Positions 23,140-64,000 of a stretch of 64,000 nucleotides of DNA are shown here, piece by piece. Numbering within the stretch: position 1 is the first letter of the stretch; every line of letters starts with the position of its first letter. Location of the stretch: contig NC_091023.1 in the NCBI RefSeq assembly GCF_041296385.1, positions 9,734,924 to 9,798,923 of the forward strand, given 5' to 3'. This DNA is from Aphelocoma coerulescens (Eukaryota; Chordata; Aves; Passeriformes; Corvidae). The notes under the pieces were generated by a model. It ran no database searches, was not told the origin of the DNA, and saw only the letters and a program-made list of their open reading frames with translations. The translations under genes were made by a program, and so were the position numbers.

Positions 23140-26100
23140 GAAAGTGCCACCCATCAGGTACCATACAATTTAATTGCAATACATGTAAATAAAAATACTT
23201 CAGTCATCCAGCACATTTAGTGCAAGGCTTCTGTTTCCACAGGTAAAGTAAATCTGACACCAGTGGCTCATTCTCAATGAGCAGTGGCAAGGACAACAAA
23301 TTGTGCTGCCTTGGAAGCTTTAGGTTTGACAGAGCAGTTTGTCCTTGGAAAAAGGGGTGAGGAAAGACATTGCATTCAGGAGTAGCTTAGCATCACAGAC
23401 TTGGTCTGCTTGGCATTCATTTATTCTGTAGCCAGTGGGAAAATTGTATGGACTAATTCTAGGAGACACAAAGAGCAAACCAAAGCTGTAAAGGTAGCTA
23501 ACATGGAAAAGAGCAAGAAGTGCACCAGGGATCCATAGGATTATATTTGTTATGATGGTAAATGAGGCATACTCTCAATCCTTTTAAATAAACTTGTGTA
23601 CAAGTACATGCCTACATATCTTCAAACAGCTATAAAACTCAAACCCTACTTTTAATTTTGAAAATTCCAAAGTATTAAACTCCATGTTTACTAAGTCCTG
23701 TTACTGCATTTAGCTGCACGTTAATGCAAACAACCCAAACTTATTATTAATTGCACTCACACATTTAACTACAATCCTACAAATGAAATTTTAACAAAAT
23801 TATAAAGAAGCTTTAAGTAGAAATTGAGAAAGAGAAATGAAATTAGATAAGGCACAGCAGAATTCTACTATAGATCGTAAATGGAATCCCATTAACGTAC
23901 AAACATGTAAACATCAAACTCACCTTATGCAGTGTTCTAGTGATTGTCTTGTTCTCTTTGACAAAAATTTTCACAGTCTCCATTTTTCAATCCTCTACCT
24001 CACTGTTCAATGGTAAAGGGCATATTTTTAAAATCTGACTTCAGCAGAAATCCCTTCCTGAATAGTGTCTTCAAAATTCTAGTAAAATGGAAAATACACT
24101 CTTAATATTTGCTACTGAAGATAGCCATCACCACCTGCTGTTCTTCTGGCAAAACTCTTGCCCACAAAGCTTTTAAAAACACACTCTTCAACACCTAACT
24201 ATACAGTCATTCATGTAACACTCAGCCTCAGTGCTTCCAAAAACCACCAGAAGAAAGAAACTTCAGATGATGCACAACAGAAGTACAGAGGCAAAGCACA
24301 GGACAAAGAGCTCCTGTCCCAAATCACAACACTCATGGCTCTGTAGACTTCACAGGTAGAAGGACTTGAACCCATTTCTCCCAGCAAAGCACAGGGGAAA
24401 GCATTAACACGCAGTATCACAGCATTCATGCTAATAAAGAGTAAGTTATGCATAAAAGAAAACCTTCATACTGGTACATGGAAGAGCGATTTATATTTTG
24501 AGAAAGATGTTTCTGATACTTTAAACAAAATCAAACCTCCAAATCAGCTCCAGCCTGTATTTAGTACTGTTGTATGGCTAAACAATAACCACATTTCTAC
24601 TGAAGATTTGCATATACTGTGCAGAGACAGAGGTGGTTTAGTAACAGCGAGCAAACACCTTTTCAGAAGGACCAATGGCCCAGCTCATTTCTCTTGGGGC
24701 TGAATTCTTGATGGACAAGAGCAAGAAAGTTCTTCAGCCACCACCTCCTTCTGCTGATTCAAAAAACTACTGTGTGTGTGTAGGTGTGTTGGGGGTGTGC
24801 AGTAAACTTAAAGCTTCATTTAAAAAGGCTTCCAAATAGTCAAGCTAAAATATCATCCTAATTCCAGTCCCTCTCTTTAGAAGATAGATCCTACGCTCTT
24901 GAACAATAGCCAGGACTTGTAGCCTAACAGGCTGGAGAGAGAGGAAAGTGTGGACACGTTATGAGAAATACTCTCCAGTCACAGTGGACCACTGCACCAG
25001 TACCATGCACTTGTTCAGTACAGCCCATCAAGAACTGCTATGGCAGAACCAAAATGCTCTACAACCAAGCTTTTCTTTTTGCTTCAGTTCCAGCTCTACA
25101 TATTGGAAAGCCCATCCCAACTATATTTTTCAAGATCTATGGGTGACAGTAATGTGAACCAAGACAAAAATACTGTCTTGAATTAAAGCAGAAAGATAGT
25201 TATGGCCAGGAAACCAGGGAATATATGCACTGGAATGCCAGAAATATGGTTTAATAAAAACTGCAGTACAATGCACACTCAAAAATTTCTAACTGTGAGA
25301 ATGATGCCACCAAAGTGCTATTTTTAATCTATTTTTGCAGCATACTGTCAAGAAGAAAAAAAGTTCCAGGGTAAGAACTAAAAATTTCATTACAGTAACA
25401 ATTTTTTATTGCATGTTTAAAATGCATTTTTAAAAACAAATAGTGCATGCTGACTTCACTTTAATCTCCTGAAATATGCACTTATGATGGGGAGCCCTGG
25501 GGCTACAGATCCATCTATGATGTTTATTAACAAAATATAATCCCCATACATTTCCCCAGGGGACAGTATTTAGTTCCAAAAGATTGTCAACCCTGTACTC
25601 TAACACACTTGAGTTAGTTGTTTGTGTACACTAAGTCCATTTATTTTAAATTTATTTTGTCTACATTTAGTGAAATAAAAACATCGCCCTGTACAATCCA
25701 CCATCAGCAGTGAGTACAACAGCAAAAATTATTATACAGTTTATACACACTAAAATCTTGTCCTTTTTCCTATAAAGAAACCAGAACAAACCTAATCAAT
25801 ATAGAGTTTAATTTAGAAGAACTCAAATTACAGAAGGGAAAGCCAAAATTATTACGGTCTTTTCTGAGCCCCCAGAAGTTCCTGATTCATGTTGTTGGAA
25901 CAGTGAGTGCAACTGGAAGAGTGAAACATGCTCAAGTTGTCTTCTCGGGTCTTCAAAAAATTAGCAAGTATTTAAATTAAACATGTCTAGTTAAAGAAAC
26001 ATTTGAAGCAGAGCAAGATAAGTGGGAATTTTGCCTTACCACTTGTGGTTTCTTTTAAACCCAACTTATACAATGCGCGAAGTGCTAAGCAACACTACAG

Positions 26101-26151
26101 AAACACATTTACATCAACACTGAAGATCTGGGGAAATGAAATTCCAACAAA

Positions 26152-26157
26152 TTTATT
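26152..26157 (-). terminator. CUL3: Candidate proximal CUL3 polyadenylation signal (AATAAA)
   Basis: AATAAA on the minus strand, about 320 nt after the CUL3 stop. A strongly G/T-rich element (minus strand of 26091-26120, several GTGTT and TGTT repeats) lies 30-60 nt downstream, the usual spacing for a cleavage and polyadenylation site. A second AATAAA occurs earlier, at 26190-26195. More distal signals giving a longer 3' UTR are possible. Confidence 0.5.
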
Positions 26158-26474
26158 TTTTTAAATGAGCTGTATTTTCTAAAGTCATTTTTATTTCTCT
26201 GTTTTCATACAGTATTGAAAACAAACGCGGCACATTCACATTTCCCGAAGAATTGTAAGGATGATCTCTACAGGGATAACGTTGAAAAGCCTGAAGCTCA
26301 ATTAATTCATGTCAAAAACTCTCAAAAGGAGTAAAAGGCTTGATCTGAATGGTCTAGAACATGTATTGCAATTTAATAGAGAAGATGGTCGTCTTAATAT
26401 TAATGATTTAAAAGAACTTCCCAGTTCATGCGAAGAGTATAGTCCAAGAATAAATCAAATTTTCTGAACGCATT

Positions 26475-64000
<37,526 letters not shown>

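Larger units (their letters stand above)
18870..26090. other. Intergenic DNA between FAM124B and CUL3
   Basis: No gene is supported. Contents are a CR1 3' end (19412-19805), an AAAAC-rich run (about 19300-19322), a purine-rich stretch (21598-21650) followed by a small GC-rich patch (to about 21730), a TAAATAA microsatellite (21147-21213) and a TA microsatellite (23114-23139). A long CUL3 3' UTR could extend into the right part, since human CUL3 has transcripts with multi-kilobase 3' UTRs. Confidence 0.5.

Overview
This is vertebrate nuclear DNA, most probably from a bird. Two spliced, intron-containing genes lie on the minus strand. The interspersed repeats are CR1-type LINE fragments whose 3' ends have the form typical of avian CR1. 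There are no operons or other prokaryotic features. The species cannot be fixed from the sequence.

Layout in + strand order. (1) About 1-11.1 kb is intergenic, with no supported gene. It holds a MIR-like SINE relic near 0.76-0.87 kb, CpG-rich patches near 1.1-1.3 kb and 8.2-8.7 kb, and a G-rich 29-bp minisatellite at 8.42-8.59 kb. (2) 11.8-14.7 kb carries FAM124B on the minus strand: two coding exons, 14679-13951 and 12448-11825, giving about 450 residues. The final exon is easy to miss because it is very GC-rich and poorly conserved apart from two short anchors. (3) 14.7-26.1 kb is intergenic. It has a possible FAM124B non-coding first exon near 18.75-18.86 kb, a CR1 3' end at 19.4-19.8 kb, a heptamer microsatellite at 21.15 kb and a TA microsatellite at 23.1 kb. 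(4) 26.1-64 kb is the 3' nine-tenths of CUL3 on the minus strand. Fifteen coding exons run from 62899 down to the stop at 26475-26477. They encode residues 23-768 of the 768-residue human numbering with an unbroken frame: the exon lengths sum to 2241 nt, which is 746 codons plus the stop. Exon 1, encoding the first 22 residues in human, lies beyond the right edge.

The order FAM124B then CUL3, both on the same strand, matches human 2q36. CUL3 is the scaffold of the BTB-Cullin3-RBX1 ubiquitin ligases. The BTB-contact helix (L52, F54, E55, Y58, Y62) and the neddylation lysine K712 are both present. FAM124B is a poorly understood, probably nuclear protein. There is no evidence that the two genes work together.

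I found no previously undescribed system. The more useful observations are the hidden FAM124B last exon, the minisatellite with an alternating-variant dimer structure, a CpG-rich island inside CUL3 intron 10, and an unusual homopolymer 3' splice site at CUL3 exon 8.
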